Shown here in pieces: positions 1 through 9,939 of a stretch of 49,577 nt of DNA (positions within the stretch are counted from its first letter, which is position 1; every line of letters begins with the position of its first letter). The DNA comes from an uncultured Campylobacterales bacterium (lineage in GTDB: Bacteria; Campylobacterota; Campylobacteria; Campylobacterales; CACVAW01). The stretch spans positions 1 through 49,577 of the forward strand of contig CACVAW010000002.1 of NCBI GenBank assembly GCA_902727925.1, read 5' to 3'. A program made the translations under genes and the position numbers. Below the pieces are notes generated by a model. That model was not told where the DNA came from and made no database searches. It saw only the letters and a list, made by a program, of their open reading frames with translations.

Positions 1-51
1 CTTTTTACCGCCCTGGTCTCTCATCGCATAATCAAAAAAACTATCTTGCAT
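1..51 (-). CDS. 5' end of an ORF leaving the window (MQDSFFDYAMRDQGGKK...)
   Basis: ATG at 51 on minus strand, preceded by purine-rich AAAAGGG; open to window edge; lies just downstream of the 1211-aa gene. Confidence 0.35.
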   Translation of the reverse strand, partial: MQDSFFDYAMRDQGGKK

Positions 52-126
52 CTTTTTACCCTTCTCTTTTCTTTGATTACTATTTTAACTAATTCTCACT
101 TTTCTTTATCTTTTGTTCAGAGCTCT

Positions 127-3100
127 CTATTCATTGTTGTTTTTTGTAGGATTTGTATTTTCAAAAAAAACATTTCTCTTTTGGTTTACTGCAAGGTCTA
201 GATGTGTTTCGACCATAGTTTTATTAAGTTTTGTTAGATACTCACTAGTATGATCTGTTGGAAGCCAAGTCTTAGCTCTATCATAGTTAATATGTACCCC
301 ATTTAAGTGAGGTTCTAAGTCTGTATTTTTAAAGTCGTCTCTTTTACTTAGTATAGTTGTTTTTCCTATACCATGAAGTCCTACAACATCATAAACTTTA
401 GGGTTACTAACCGCTGTTGTTTTTTTAATCTGTGAAGTAATATCATCTTTTAAAAGTGTTATAGCTTTTTCTACTGATCTTTGTGGTTTTGGAACATTAT
501 TCAAGTAGTTTTCATTATTTACTACTCCAGTATCTCTGTCTTGTGCTTGTTGTTGCTGTATCTTTCGATTTATTTCTAGCAACCTATTACCAGCTTCCGT
601 ATTTCTTACTCGGGCTTCTTGTAATTTTACCATTTCAGGATCATCACCAATTTCAACAAGTAATTTATCAAGTTTTGCGACAAGTTCAGTTTTATTAGCA
701 GGTAATCCAGCAGCTCTAAGTTCAGCTTCAGTAGGATTTAAAGTCTGAGGGGTAATTTTAGTAGTAGATGAACTTTCTTCTTCATCTTGATTAGTATCAA
801 GTTTAGCAGAGTTTTGAGCGACTTGAGTGACAGAACCCATCGTAATACTATTGTTACTAGTATTAATAGCATCTTGAGTAAGTTCGGATACAAGCTGTCT
901 TTCAAAAGGACTTAAAGGATTACTTGCATCGTTCATATTCTCAATAGCCGTATCGATATTTCTATTTCTTGATATAGCACCACCTACACTACCAATAGAA
1001 GCCCCAAGAGCGATACTCATAGGAATCTGTTTAAGAGTTAGTTCAAGAGCTTTATCATAATCTTCACCTTTAGCTATTTCTTGTGAAAACTGACTTAAAG
1101 GATCAACTGTAACTCCATGTATAGCACCAGAACCCATACCATATTTTATTTTTGATAAAAGAGTAGTAGCTTTTGCTGCTGCTTTGAATCCTACTACTCC
1201 AGGAAGTGCTGCTTCACTAGTACCTGCAAGTGTACCTTCTAAGCTCCAAGATTTCGCATTTTTCAATAAATGTGTTCCCAAGTTCCAATTAGCTTCTATA
1301 ATATCAATAACTCCAGAAGCTTCTGCCATGTCTACTTGTACTTTCTCATATTCAGCTGTAGCTTCTTTTGATAAGCTACTTCTATATATTTTATCTGCAC
1401 TTTGTTCTAGTCTATGGCTTAAGTCAGTTAAAACTTTGTTAGATGCTTCTTCTTGTATCTCTTTTTGTTCATACCATGAAAATATTTGTGATTCGTCTTT
1501 CCTTGCAATTTTCTCAGCAGTATCAAGAAAAGCTTTTTCTGCTTTTTCTGCTAATCTTGAAATAGGATGTACATCTCCTACTAAATCTTTTAGTCCTTTG
1601 AACGTAAAGTATGTATTTACAGCTCCACCAGTAAGCCCTCTTTTTGTTTTAGCAGTATTTGAATCTCCTTGTACCATCAAATCTTTTTCTCTGAGCATTT
1701 CTTTTGTTCTCTGCTCTATTTTATGATCTTTCAAATATCTTTTTGCATCTTGACGCTGTTCTAGCGACAAAGCTGTATTACCTGTAACATTTCCATCTTG
1801 ATCTTTTATAAATCTACCTTGAAAGTCTCTTTGACCAATTAACCCTTCATTTACTAGTCCAAGATATACTTCTGTCTCACTTGCTACTTTTCTTCCTTCT
1901 GTTGCGTTTATTTTATGTCTTAGTTCATGAGATATTTCATAATTTACTGGAGCTTGAGTTTTCTCTCCTCTTAGGTTGTCATAGAGTATGATGTCTTTAC
2001 CAAGATCTTGACCTAGAGGACTTTCATCAGCCGGTATATATGATGCTGTTTTCCCTGCACTTTCTTCTAAGAAAGGCGTTCCTATAATTTTTACATTATA
2101 AGTCTTTTCTAGTGCTTCTAGATTTTCTTTACTTAATAATCCATCTTCAACAAGTTTATTAAACTTTTCTGCTTTATAAGCATGCCCTTTTTTATAGTAA
2201 GAAGCAATACGAGGGTTATCAGGTTGAGAATCAAGAAAAGCCTTATACCCTAAAACTCTAGAAATATATTTCCTAGTCTCTAAAGGAGCTGAAGCTAAAA
2301 TTTGAGCAGTAGTTTTATTATCAACATTTCCCATACCCCAGTTATAGGCTGCAAGTGCTTTTACATTGTTACCATTATATCTTTTTGATAATATTGATAA
2401 GTATCGCCCACCAGCATTTATAGCTTTACTTGAGTTTGTTCTTTCATCTGTATTATCATTTACAACGAGATTCATATCTCTAGCTGTAGGTGGCATAAAT
2501 TGCATAACTCCAACAGCTCCAGCAGAACTTTTTATAGTTTTTTCATCTTTATTCTTTAGTACGGCTAGATGTATTGACTCTTGGTACATTAGCCCTTTTA
2601 CTAAGTTTTTGTCTAGGTTATATTTATTTGAAGCTTTTATTACATCTTTTTCATATTTGTTTAATCTTTTTAATCCTTTTGAACTAATCTTTCTTACGTC
2701 TGTAACCCTATTATTTGACTGTTGAGCTTTTTTGTGATTTTTTGTTGTATATTGTTTTAAGTGATTTGTATTGTTTGATGATGTTTTTGGTCTTAGTTTT
2801 GATGTTGGTTTGTTTTGGTAGTTTTGTTTTCTTTGTTGCTCTTGTCTATTTTGTTGTTGTTGGGCTTGTAAGTTTTGTTGTGCTAGTTGTTGTTCATATA
2901 GTTTTTGGCTTTTGTTATATTCAGCTAGTATTTGTTGTTTTTGCTCTTTTGACATACTTGGGTATTTTTTTACCATTTCTTTTTGGTATTCTTTATATTC
3001 TTGTTCTGTTTTTCTTTTCTCTGCTTGTTGTTGTTTGTATTCTTGTTCTTTTTTGTTTTCGTATTGTTTTCTTTTGTTTATTCTTTTTTTTAGTTCTTGT

Positions 3101-3762
3101 TCAAATTCTTCATCTGTTTGTTTTCGGGTTAATTTTGTTGGACTTGGGGCTTGGTTTTGTATTTGAGCTTTTTGTTGTGCTGTTTTGTTCTGTGGGGTTG
3201 GTTGCTTTTTGGGCTTTTGGCTTTCTTGTTTTGGTCTTCCACTTAGCATATCTTGGGTTAGGTTTTTTTGACTAGTTTTGCTGTATATACTACCTTGCGA
3301 TACTGTTGCTTTGTCTTTTGTGATGTCTAATTTTGGTACTTTTAATTTTGGTGCTTGTGGTTCCTCTGGGGTTTGTGGTTCTGGTTCTTCTTTTATTATT
3401 GGTTTTGGTGTTGCTGATGACCTTTCTACTTCTGGTGATATTCCTGATGTTGCTAATAGATCTTGTAGCTGATTTTGTGTTAGTTCGTCTGTATTTGCGA
3501 AGGCATTATCATTTCCTTCAGATGCTTGGTCTCCCATTTTATATAGTAAGTCTTGGGTTTCTTCTTCACTTAGTTCGTCTGTATTGGCAAAGGCATCATC
3601 ATTTTCTTCTGATGCTTGGTCGCCTATGTTGTATAGTAGTTCTTCTTCATCTATTTCTGATTCTTCTTCTATGTTAACTTTACCCATCCCTTCTAAGCTT
3701 TTACCTTTAAAAAGGCTAGAAAGAAAAAATGCTCCTCCCATGAATGCTAGTAGTGTTAGCAT
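127..3762 (-). CDS. Large multidomain protein: N-terminal hydrophobic segment, acidic 30-aa tandem repeats, Q/K-rich coiled coil, lytic transglycosylase (SLT) domain, HExxH segment, Gly-rich hydrophobic region, C-terminal P-loop (zeta-toxin-like, apparently truncated)
   Basis: 1211-aa ORF; SLT motifs GLMYQESIHL...SSAGAVGVMQFMPPTA...NAGGRYLSIL...ALAAYNWGMGNV; ISHELRHKI; VVGLHGIGKTT Walker A; RBS GAGGGAAAAGG before ATG. Confidence 0.85.
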   Translation of the reverse strand: MLTLLAFMGGAFFLSSLFKGKSLEGMGKVNIEEESEIDEEELLYNIGDQASEENDDAFANTDELSEEETQDLLYKMGDQASEGNDNAFANTDELTQNQLQDLLATSGISPEVERSSATPKPIIKEEPEPQTPEEPQAPKLKVPKLDITKDKATVSQGSIYSKTSQKNLTQDMLSGRPKQESQKPKKQPTPQNKTAQQKAQIQNQAPSPTKLTRKQTDEEFEQELKKRINKRKQYENKKEQEYKQQQAEKRKTEQEYKEYQKEMVKKYPSMSKEQKQQILAEYNKSQKLYEQQLAQQNLQAQQQQNRQEQQRKQNYQNKPTSKLRPKTSSNNTNHLKQYTTKNHKKAQQSNNRVTDVRKISSKGLKRLNKYEKDVIKASNKYNLDKNLVKGLMYQESIHLAVLKNKDEKTIKSSAGAVGVMQFMPPTARDMNLVVNDNTDERTNSSKAINAGGRYLSILSKRYNGNNVKALAAYNWGMGNVDNKTTAQILASAPLETRKYISRVLGYKAFLDSQPDNPRIASYYKKGHAYKAEKFNKLVEDGLLSKENLEALEKTYNVKIIGTPFLEESAGKTASYIPADESPLGQDLGKDIILYDNLRGEKTQAPVNYEISHELRHKINATEGRKVASETEVYLGLVNEGLIGQRDFQGRFIKDQDGNVTGNTALSLEQRQDAKRYLKDHKIEQRTKEMLREKDLMVQGDSNTAKTKRGLTGGAVNTYFTFKGLKDLVGDVHPISRLAEKAEKAFLDTAEKIARKDESQIFSWYEQKEIQEEASNKVLTDLSHRLEQSADKIYRSSLSKEATAEYEKVQVDMAEASGVIDIIEANWNLGTHLLKNAKSWSLEGTLAGTSEAALPGVVGFKAAAKATTLLSKIKYGMGSGAIHGVTVDPLSQFSQEIAKGEDYDKALELTLKQIPMSIALGASIGSVGGAISRNRNIDTAIENMNDASNPLSPFERQLVSELTQDAINTSNNSITMGSVTQVAQNSAKLDTNQDEEESSSTTKITPQTLNPTEAELRAAGLPANKTELVAKLDKLLVEIGDDPEMVKLQEARVRNTEAGNRLLEINRKIQQQQAQDRDTGVVNNENYLNNVPKPQRSVEKAITLLKDDITSQIKKTTAVSNPKVYDVVGLHGIGKTTILSKRDDFKNTDLEPHLNGVHINYDRAKTWLPTDHTSEYLTKLNKTMVETHLDLAVNQKRNVFFENTNPTKNNNE
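3478..3645 (-). repeat. Two-copy 90-bp (30-aa) in-frame tandem repeat, consensus LLYxxGDQASExNDxAFANTDEL
   Basis: LLYNIGDQASEENDDAFANTDELSEEETQD / LLYKMGDQASEGNDNAFANTDELTQNQLQD within the 1211-aa ORF. Confidence 0.8.
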
Positions 3763-3808
3763 TAGCCTTTTCCCTCAAAAATTTTCACTATATCATCATA
3801 TTTTTCAA

Positions 3809-4771
3809 TTAAATATTCTTTAACTCATCGTCAAACTTCATAAAGTCAGTTCTATTATCATCTATAAACTTAATAGCACTTCTTGGATGTTCATTCAAAT
3901 ACCCTGTAATCATATAAGGTATGCTATATCCCCAGTTTTCTTTTTTTTGCATTTTCACCATATACTCTTCTATGAATTTAAGCATAGGCTTTAGCTTGTA
4001 TTTTGGGTTCTTTAGAAATGTCATAAGAAGTTCAGTTGGACAGTTTCCTGCACCTCTACCCATACCACATATCGTAGTATCAAGATAGCTAGTTCCTAGT
4101 ATCAAAGACTCTATGATATTTGCGTATGCAAGTTGTTGATTGTTATGAGTATGTATCCCTACTTCTTTTCCTGAGTCTTTTGCAAATTTCATGTATTTGT
4201 TTGTAAGCTCTTTTATTTGTTCACTATAAAACGAACCAAAACTATCTACTAAGTAGATGATATCTACATTTGAGTCACAAAGAAGTTTTAACGCGTCATC
4301 AAGGTCTGATTCAAACACCTTTGATATTGCCATGATATTTATAGCTGTTTTGTATCCTTTTTGATGTGCATCTTCTATGAGTTCAAGTGCTTTTGGGATT
4401 TGATGTATATAAGTGGCAACTCTAATCATATCTATGACGCTATCTTTTTTAGGTAGTATTTCTTCTTTTAGTGTTCTACCTATATCTGCCATGACTGCGA
4501 GTTTAAGATCAGTATTATTCTCTCCTACTATAGCTCTTATGTCTTTTTCTTCGCTGAAGTTGAATTTCCCGTATTCTTTTTCACTCATTATTGTTTTTGA
4601 GCAGATTTTACCTATTTCCATGTACTCGATACCTGAATCTACACAAGCGTTATATGTGGCTTTTACAAACTCATCACTAAAATGATAGTTATTAATAAGA
4701 CCTCCATCTCTAATTGTACAGTCAAGTATTTTTATATCTTTACGGCTTTCTAGCCAATTTCCTTTTCCCAT
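3809..4771 (-). CDS. HMGL/DmpG-like aldolase family protein
   Basis: KILDCTIRDGGLINN...GIHTHNNQQLAYAN...GMGRGAGNCPTELL motifs. Confidence 0.8.
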   Translation of the reverse strand: MGKGNWLESRKDIKILDCTIRDGGLINNYHFSDEFVKATYNACVDSGIEYMEIGKICSKTIMSEKEYGKFNFSEEKDIRAIVGENNTDLKLAVMADIGRTLKEEILPKKDSVIDMIRVATYIHQIPKALELIEDAHQKGYKTAINIMAISKVFESDLDDALKLLCDSNVDIIYLVDSFGSFYSEQIKELTNKYMKFAKDSGKEVGIHTHNNQQLAYANIIESLILGTSYLDTTICGMGRGAGNCPTELLMTFLKNPKYKLKPMLKFIEEYMVKMQKKENWGYSIPYMITGYLNEHPRSAIKFIDDNRTDFMKFDDELKNI

Positions 4772-4906
4772 GAGATTGTTCCTTAAAATTTGATTTTTGT
4801 ATGTGTTTGAGAGATTTTAATTAATAGTAGTAATAGAGACTTTTGTCTAGCTTGTTTAATTTGATTTTGTAGTTCATAAATTTAAGGTCTCCTTTATATT
4901 TTCTGC

Positions 4907-4912
4907 TATAAT
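4907..4912 (+). promoter_or_regulatory. sigma70-type -10 box (TATAAT) upstream of fur-family gene
   Basis: TTCTGCTATAATTCTAC about 35 nt upstream of ATG. Confidence 0.5.
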
Positions 4913-4945
4913 TCTACAACTATAGTATTAAATTGGAATATAACA

Positions 4946-5389
4946 ATGGATAAAAAGTTCGATAAATTCATAAATAACTTCAGAGTTTTGATCAAAGATT
5001 TGGGTCTAAAAAACTCAACACAAAGAGAGATAATACTCAAAGCTCTCTTTCATAGTAAAGCACACCTAAGTGCTGAAGAACTATCTACTCTAATCAAAAA
5101 AGAATATGACTCAAGTATAGGAATAGCAACAGTATACAGAGTACTAAGCTTCTTAGAAGATCACAAAGTAGTATCATCAATCAATATTGGTAATGCAAAC
5201 TCAAAAGCATATGAAATAAACCCAAGTGACCATCATGATCATATAGTATGTACAAAATGCAAAAAAGTATTGGAATTCTTTAATCCAGACCTAGAAAAAC
5301 TTCAAGTAGAAATTGCAAATAAAAATGGCTTTAAACTCATAGACCATGATATGATATTGTACGGTATTTGTGCAGGCTGTAAAAAATAA
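4946..5389 (+). CDS. fur: Fur family metal-responsive regulator
   Basis: NSTQREIILKALF...HLSAEEL...IGIATVYRVLSFLED...HHDHIVCTKCKKVLEF...CAGCKK. Confidence 0.85.
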   Translation: MDKKFDKFINNFRVLIKDLGLKNSTQREIILKALFHSKAHLSAEELSTLIKKEYDSSIGIATVYRVLSFLEDHKVVSSINIGNANSKAYEINPSDHHDHIVCTKCKKVLEFFNPDLEKLQVEIANKNGFKLIDHDMILYGICAGCKK

Positions 5390-5452
5390 TATGCTAATAT
5401 ATTTCTCTATAAAAAATAATTTAAAACAACATATTCCAAAGGTATTTAAATA

Positions 5453-6778
5453 ATGTTTGATTTAATATCAAAATCTATTCTCACATCAATAAACAAAATC
5501 AAAACTAGAGATGACTCAAAAGCTCTTAATAAAGCGCTACAAGAGCTCAAAAAGTCTCTACTAAAAGCAGACATCCATCATAAAGTAGTAAAAGAGCTAA
5601 TCGCTACGATTGAGCTCAAGATGAAAACACAAGTCATCGGTCAAGCTAACTTCCTTAAAGCTATAAAAGAATCACTTGCTGATATTCTAAATATTCATAA
5701 GAACCAAGGCTTTATCTACGCATCAAAGCCACCTACAAAGATACTGCTAACAGGTCTTCAAGGTAGTGGGAAAACAACAACTTCAGCAAAACTAGCAAAC
5801 TATCTAAAAGAAAAATCAAAAAAAGTCTTAATCGTAGCTTGTGACTTGCAAAGACTCGCAGCCATAGAACAACTAAAACAACTCTCAATTGAAAATAACC
5901 TTGATATATATTATGAAGATGACAATAAGAACACTATACAAATAGCCAAAAATGCCATGAAAGTAGCAGAAGAGAAGCTTTATGATGTAGTGATATTTGA
6001 TACTGCTGGACGTCTAGCTATAGATGATGAGCTCATGAATGAGCTAAGTGATGTCAAAAAAGCAGTATCTCCTGATGAGATATTCTATGTAGCTGACTCT
6101 CTTACAGGTCAAGATGCAATAAGAACAGCTTCAACATTCAAAGACAAAATCGGTATCGATGGTGTAATCCTCACAAAATATGATGGTGATAGTAAAGGTG
6201 GTATTGCCTTTGGTATTAGTAAGATAGTTGACGTTCCTCTTAGGTTTATAGGTACGGGAGAAAAGATACCTGATTTTGAAGCATTTATACCTGAGCGTAT
6301 AATATCAAGAATCATGGGTGAAGGTGATCTCGCAACACTAGCAGAAAAAACATCTTCAGTAATAGATGAAAAGCAAGCAAAAAAACTTTCATCTAAGATC
6401 AAAAAAGGTGAGTTTAACTTCGATGACTTTTTAAAACAACTTGAAATGGTCAAAAAACTAGGTAACCTAAAATCTCTTATAGGTATGATACCTGGACTCT
6501 CAGGAAAAATCGGAGACTCTCTCAAGAACCTTGACCTAGACTCAAAAGAAATCACACATATAAAAGCTATGATATCATCAATGACTCCTAAAGAAAGATT
6601 TGAGCCAAGCTTACTTAATAACTCAAGAAAACAAAGAATAGCAAATGGAGCAGGACTAAACGAAATAGAAGTAAATAGATTTTTTAAGCAATTCAAAAAT
6701 GCTTCAAAAATGGCAAAAAAGTTTTCTAAAGGTAATATGAAAAACTTAGAACAGATGATGGGGCAAAAACCTTTTTAA
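5453..6778 (+). CDS. ffh: Signal recognition particle protein
   Basis: LLTGLQGSGKTTTSAKLA, DTAGRLAID, LTKYDGDSKGG, C-terminal M domain ending NLEQMMGQ. Confidence 0.95.
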   Translation: MFDLISKSILTSINKIKTRDDSKALNKALQELKKSLLKADIHHKVVKELIATIELKMKTQVIGQANFLKAIKESLADILNIHKNQGFIYASKPPTKILLTGLQGSGKTTTSAKLANYLKEKSKKVLIVACDLQRLAAIEQLKQLSIENNLDIYYEDDNKNTIQIAKNAMKVAEEKLYDVVIFDTAGRLAIDDELMNELSDVKKAVSPDEIFYVADSLTGQDAIRTASTFKDKIGIDGVILTKYDGDSKGGIAFGISKIVDVPLRFIGTGEKIPDFEAFIPERIISRIMGEGDLATLAEKTSSVIDEKQAKKLSSKIKKGEFNFDDFLKQLEMVKKLGNLKSLIGMIPGLSGKIGDSLKNLDLDSKEITHIKAMISSMTPKERFEPSLLNNSRKQRIANGAGLNEIEVNRFFKQFKNASKMAKKFSKGNMKNLEQMMGQKPF

Positions 6779-6819
6779 ACAGGTATAATACTTTAAGTAT
6801 TAATTAATTTAATTTTGGC

Positions 6820-6825
6820 TATAAT
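6820..6825 (+). promoter_or_regulatory. -10 box (TATAAT) for rpsP operon
   Basis: TTTTGGCTATAATGCCC about 40 nt upstream of rpsP ATG. Confidence 0.55.
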
Positions 6826-6863
6826 GCCCAACTATTTTTAACATAAAAGCAAGGAACAATAAT

Positions 6864-7091
6864 ATGGCTACAGTAATAAGACTAACAAGAATGGGAAGAA
6901 AGAAAAAACCATTTTATAGAATAGTTGTAACAGACAGTAGAAAAAGAAGAGATGGTGGTTGGATTGAATCAATAGGATATTATAACCCACTAACTAACCC
7001 AAAAACTCTAAAGATTGATACTGAAAGATTTGACTACTGGAAAAGCGTAGGTGCTAAACCTAGCGAAAGAGTTACAAGAATAACTAAGTAA
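6864..7091 (+). CDS. rpsP: 30S ribosomal protein S16
   Basis: [42 protein letters not shown]. Confidence 0.97.
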   Translation: MATVIRLTRMGRKKKPFYRIVVTDSRKRRDGGWIESIGYYNPLTNPKTLKIDTERFDYWKSVGAKPSERVTRITK

Positions 7092-7114
7092 ATTAAATAT
7101 CTCAAAGGCTTACT

Positions 7115-7378
7115 ATGGTAGATAAATTTTTAGTTGATTTTGCAAAACTTTTGACTGATAAACCTGAACTAGTACAAACAAAAATTGTTGATACCGATGA
7201 TGAACGATATCATAAAGAAGTGATACTATTATTAGATAAATCTGATATGGGTAAAATCATAGGTAAAGATGGAAAAATGATTAGTTCAATCAAAACATTT
7301 CTTTCAGGATATAAAGCCAAGTCAAAGACTAACTATAAAATCACTGTAGAAAGTCATCAAGAAAGTACTCATAGCTAG
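7115..7378 (+). CDS. khpA: KH domain RNA-binding protein (KhpA-like)
   Basis: GKIIGKDGKMISSIKTFL KH signature; position between rpsP and rimM. Confidence 0.85.
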   Translation: MVDKFLVDFAKLLTDKPELVQTKIVDTDDERYHKEVILLLDKSDMGKIIGKDGKMISSIKTFLSGYKAKSKTNYKITVESHQESTHS

Positions 7379-7381
7379 TCT

Positions 7382-7909
7382 ATGAGTACTGATGATCTCG
7401 TAGCTGTTGCTACTATTGGCAAAAGTGTAGGTCTAAAAGGTGAATTGAAACTTCACATAATAAGCGACTTTAAATCACAATTCAAAAAAAACAGAACTTA
7501 CTACTTCGAAGATCATTCAAAAATAGTCATCGAAAACTTTAATCAAAATAATAATAGAGTTAAATTCTATAATTATGATGATATAGATATAGCTAAAACT
7601 CTTACAAACAAAAACATATACTCAACAAAAAAAGAAAGCAGTAAAAATCTAGACTTAAGAGAAAATGAATTTTTATGGTTTGAACTTATAGGTTATACAA
7701 TAATTGAGAATCATAAGGTACTTGGTACTATATCAACAATAGATAGAATATCCGATATAGATTATTTGTTGATAAATACAGATGAAGAGTTTCAAAAGAT
7801 TGCTAAGAGATTTTGTCTACCTTATGATAAAAAATATATTATTGAAGTGGATTCTAAAAACCGTATCATAAAAACAAAAAATGCTTATGATATCTTGGAA
7901 AATTCTTGA
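7382..7909 (+). CDS. rimM: Ribosome maturation factor RimM
   Basis: VAVATIGKSVGLKGELKLHII; operon context. Confidence 0.9.
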   Translation: MSTDDLVAVATIGKSVGLKGELKLHIISDFKSQFKKNRTYYFEDHSKIVIENFNQNNNRVKFYNYDDIDIAKTLTNKNIYSTKKESSKNLDLRENEFLWFELIGYTIIENHKVLGTISTIDRISDIDYLLINTDEEFQKIAKRFCLPYDKKYIIEVDSKNRIIKTKNAYDILENS

Positions 7910-8595
7910 GAATAAACTTCATTACCCTCTTTCCTCAACTTATCAAAAGCTATTTTGGTGATTCAATCCTAAAAAATGCACACGAAAAAAAATTATTTGA
8001 AACTGAGTATTTAAACCCAAGAGATTTCAGTACACACAAACATAAAAAAGTTGATGCACCTATGATTGGTGGAGGTGCTGGAATGCTTATATCGCCAGAA
8101 GTAATAAAACAAACACTAAATAGAATAAAAGAACAGACTCACATTGTATTTGTAACTCCATCAGCAAAAAGATTCACTCAAAAAGATGCAAAAAGACTCT
8201 CCACCCAAAAGAGTATCACTCTGGTAAGTGGTAGATACGAAGGCATTGATGATAGAGTCATAGAAACCTATGCTAATGAAGTCTTTAGTATAGGTGACTA
8301 TATACTAACAGGAGGAGAGCTACCATCTCTTATCATAAGCGATGCAATCCTTAGAAATATACCAGGGATACTTGGCAATAAAGACTCACTAACAGAAGAA
8401 AGCTTTGAAAATGGCTACTTAGAAGCACCAAATTTCACAAAACCAATTATTTTTGAAGATTTACAAGTAAACTCAACCTTTTTAAAGGGAAATCATAGTA
8501 AAATCTCAGACTTAAAAAATAGTATGGCTAAAATTAAAACAAGATATTTTAGACCAGACATTTATAGCCAAAAAGGTACCAAATATGAAAAATAG
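7906..8595 (+). CDS. trmD: tRNA (guanine-N1)-methyltransferase, TTG start overlapping rimM stop
   Basis: [11 protein letters not shown]...[12 protein letters not shown]...[17 protein letters not shown]...[13 protein letters not shown]. Confidence 0.95.
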   Translation: MRINFITLFPQLIKSYFGDSILKNAHEKKLFETEYLNPRDFSTHKHKKVDAPMIGGGAGMLISPEVIKQTLNRIKEQTHIVFVTPSAKRFTQKDAKRLSTQKSITLVSGRYEGIDDRVIETYANEVFSIGDYILTGGELPSLIISDAILRNIPGILGNKDSLTEESFENGYLEAPNFTKPIIFEDLQVNSTFLKGNHSKISDLKNSMAKIKTRYFRPDIYSQKGTKYEK

Positions 8596-8947
8596 ATATT
8601 TAGAAGATTTTGATAAATCACAAATTAAAGATAGAGATATTCCTAATTTTAGAGTTGGAGATTCACTTAGAATCGCAGTAAAAATTACAGAAGGTACAAA
8701 AACAAGAAGAATACAAAATTTTGATGGTGTTTGTATAGCTATTAGAGGCGAAGGTACTGGTAAAACTTTTATTGCTAGAAAAATAGGAGCTAATAGTGTC
8801 GGAGTTGAAAGAATATTTCCATTATATAGCGAAATTATAGAAGAAATTAAAGTACTTAGAACTGGTAAAGTTAGACGTGCTAAATTATTTTATCTAAGAG
8901 ATAGAAGAGGTAAAGCTGCTAGAATCAAAGAAAGAAAACAAAAATAA
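8585..8947 (+). CDS. rplS: 50S ribosomal protein L19
   Basis: [38 protein letters not shown]...ERIFPLYS. Confidence 0.95.
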   Translation: MKNRYLEDFDKSQIKDRDIPNFRVGDSLRIAVKITEGTKTRRIQNFDGVCIAIRGEGTGKTFIARKIGANSVGVERIFPLYSEIIEEIKVLRTGKVRRAKLFYLRDRRGKAARIKERKQK

Positions 8948-8956
8948 ATCAACCCT

Positions 8957-8982
8957 AGATTAGGAAGAAAAACTTCTTAATC
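8957..8982 (+). terminator. Hairpin between rplS and tRNA-Leu (terminator or processing site)
   Basis: GATTAGGAAG-AAAAA-CTTCTTAATC (10-bp stem with one G-U). Confidence 0.4.
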
Positions 8983-8993
8983 ACCTCATTTTA

Positions 8994-9080
8994 GCCTGAA
9001 TGGTGGAATTGGTAGACACGCTAGACTCAAAATCTGGTGCTCTCACGAGCGTGTCGGTTCAAGTCCGACTTCAGGTACCA
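8994..9080 (+). tRNA. tRNA-Leu (anticodon CAA)
   Basis: Acceptor GCCTGAA/TTCAGGT, anticodon loop CTCAAAA in CTAGA/TCTGG stem, T arm GTCGGTTCAAGTCCGAC, encoded CCA; 87 nt. Confidence 0.95.
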
Positions 9081-9288
9081 CCCCTATTTATCGACACTTC
9101 AAGGGTTAATTTCAAACTGATATTTTCTCTTAAGTTTACCTCAGTCACACTTTAAGTCACACTTTTCTAAAAATTAACTCTTTAAATAAACATACTTATT
9201 AACTTTTTTAAGAGATACACAATTATAGAAAAATAAAGGTTTTTTATAACTTAATTTTAGATATGATTTAGAGTAAGGAGTTTTAAAA

Positions 9289-9939
9289 ATGAAAGATTCA
9301 ATATATATACTACTTATAAGCTTATTATTTACAGGCTGTGATATGTCTTCAAGTGGAGTAGCAGAAGCAGAAAGAGAACTTGAGCAAAGAGCTATTCAAG
9401 AAGAGATAGATGATTACAGAAGAACCTTACCAATTACTGATTTAAACCACCCTGAATATGTACTACCACAAGATCCTGGAAGTGCTGGAAAAGATGAACT
9501 ACTAGGAATAGATAGTAATGATAATGGAATCCGAGATGATGTAGAGATATATATCTATAATAGATATAAAAACGAACCAAATCATAAAAGAGTACTAATA
9601 GCAATAGCATCGCAATACGCAAAAGCAACCCAAAAAATACTAGTAGACCCTGAAAATGCTTATGATAATGAAACTTATAAGATTATGCATGATAGTTATG
9701 ATTGTACTTTTTATTGGTATAGAAAATATACAAAAAATCTAGATACTACAGCCAAAAGAATAGAATTTAGAAAATCAAATGATCCAATTGATGATGATAT
9801 ATCTAAAGAGATTTTCAACACATATGAAAGGAATAAGGCTTATATAGAATATAATGGAGCTTTAGGTGGTAAGGTGTTTAAAGACAGAATGTCAAAAATT
9901 GAACATTGTGATAGAAATATAAATATACTGGATAAATAA
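9289..9939 (+). CDS. Predicted lipoprotein with DSNDNGIRDDVE Ca-binding-like motif
   Basis: MKDSIYILLISLLFTGCDMSS lipobox; IDSNDNGIRDDVEIYI. Confidence 0.75.
   Translation: MKDSIYILLISLLFTGCDMSSSGVAEAERELEQRAIQEEIDDYRRTLPITDLNHPEYVLPQDPGSAGKDELLGIDSNDNGIRDDVEIYIYNRYKNEPNHKRVLIAIASQYAKATQKILVDPENAYDNETYKIMHDSYDCTFYWYRKYTKNLDTTAKRIEFRKSNDPIDDDISKEIFNTYERNKAYIEYNGALGGKVFKDRMSKIEHCDRNINILDK

Noticed and set aside
483-3823. Plus-strand ORFs antisense to the 1211-aa gene (483-698, 1184-1726, 2366-2725, 2715-3275, etc.)
   Set aside because: Low-complexity, hydrophobic translations that mirror the Q/K/E-rich coding strand; no domain signal; the minus-strand ORF has clear motifs.
6109-6696. Minus-strand 195-aa ORF
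   Set aside because: Antisense shadow of ffh with no recognisable domain.
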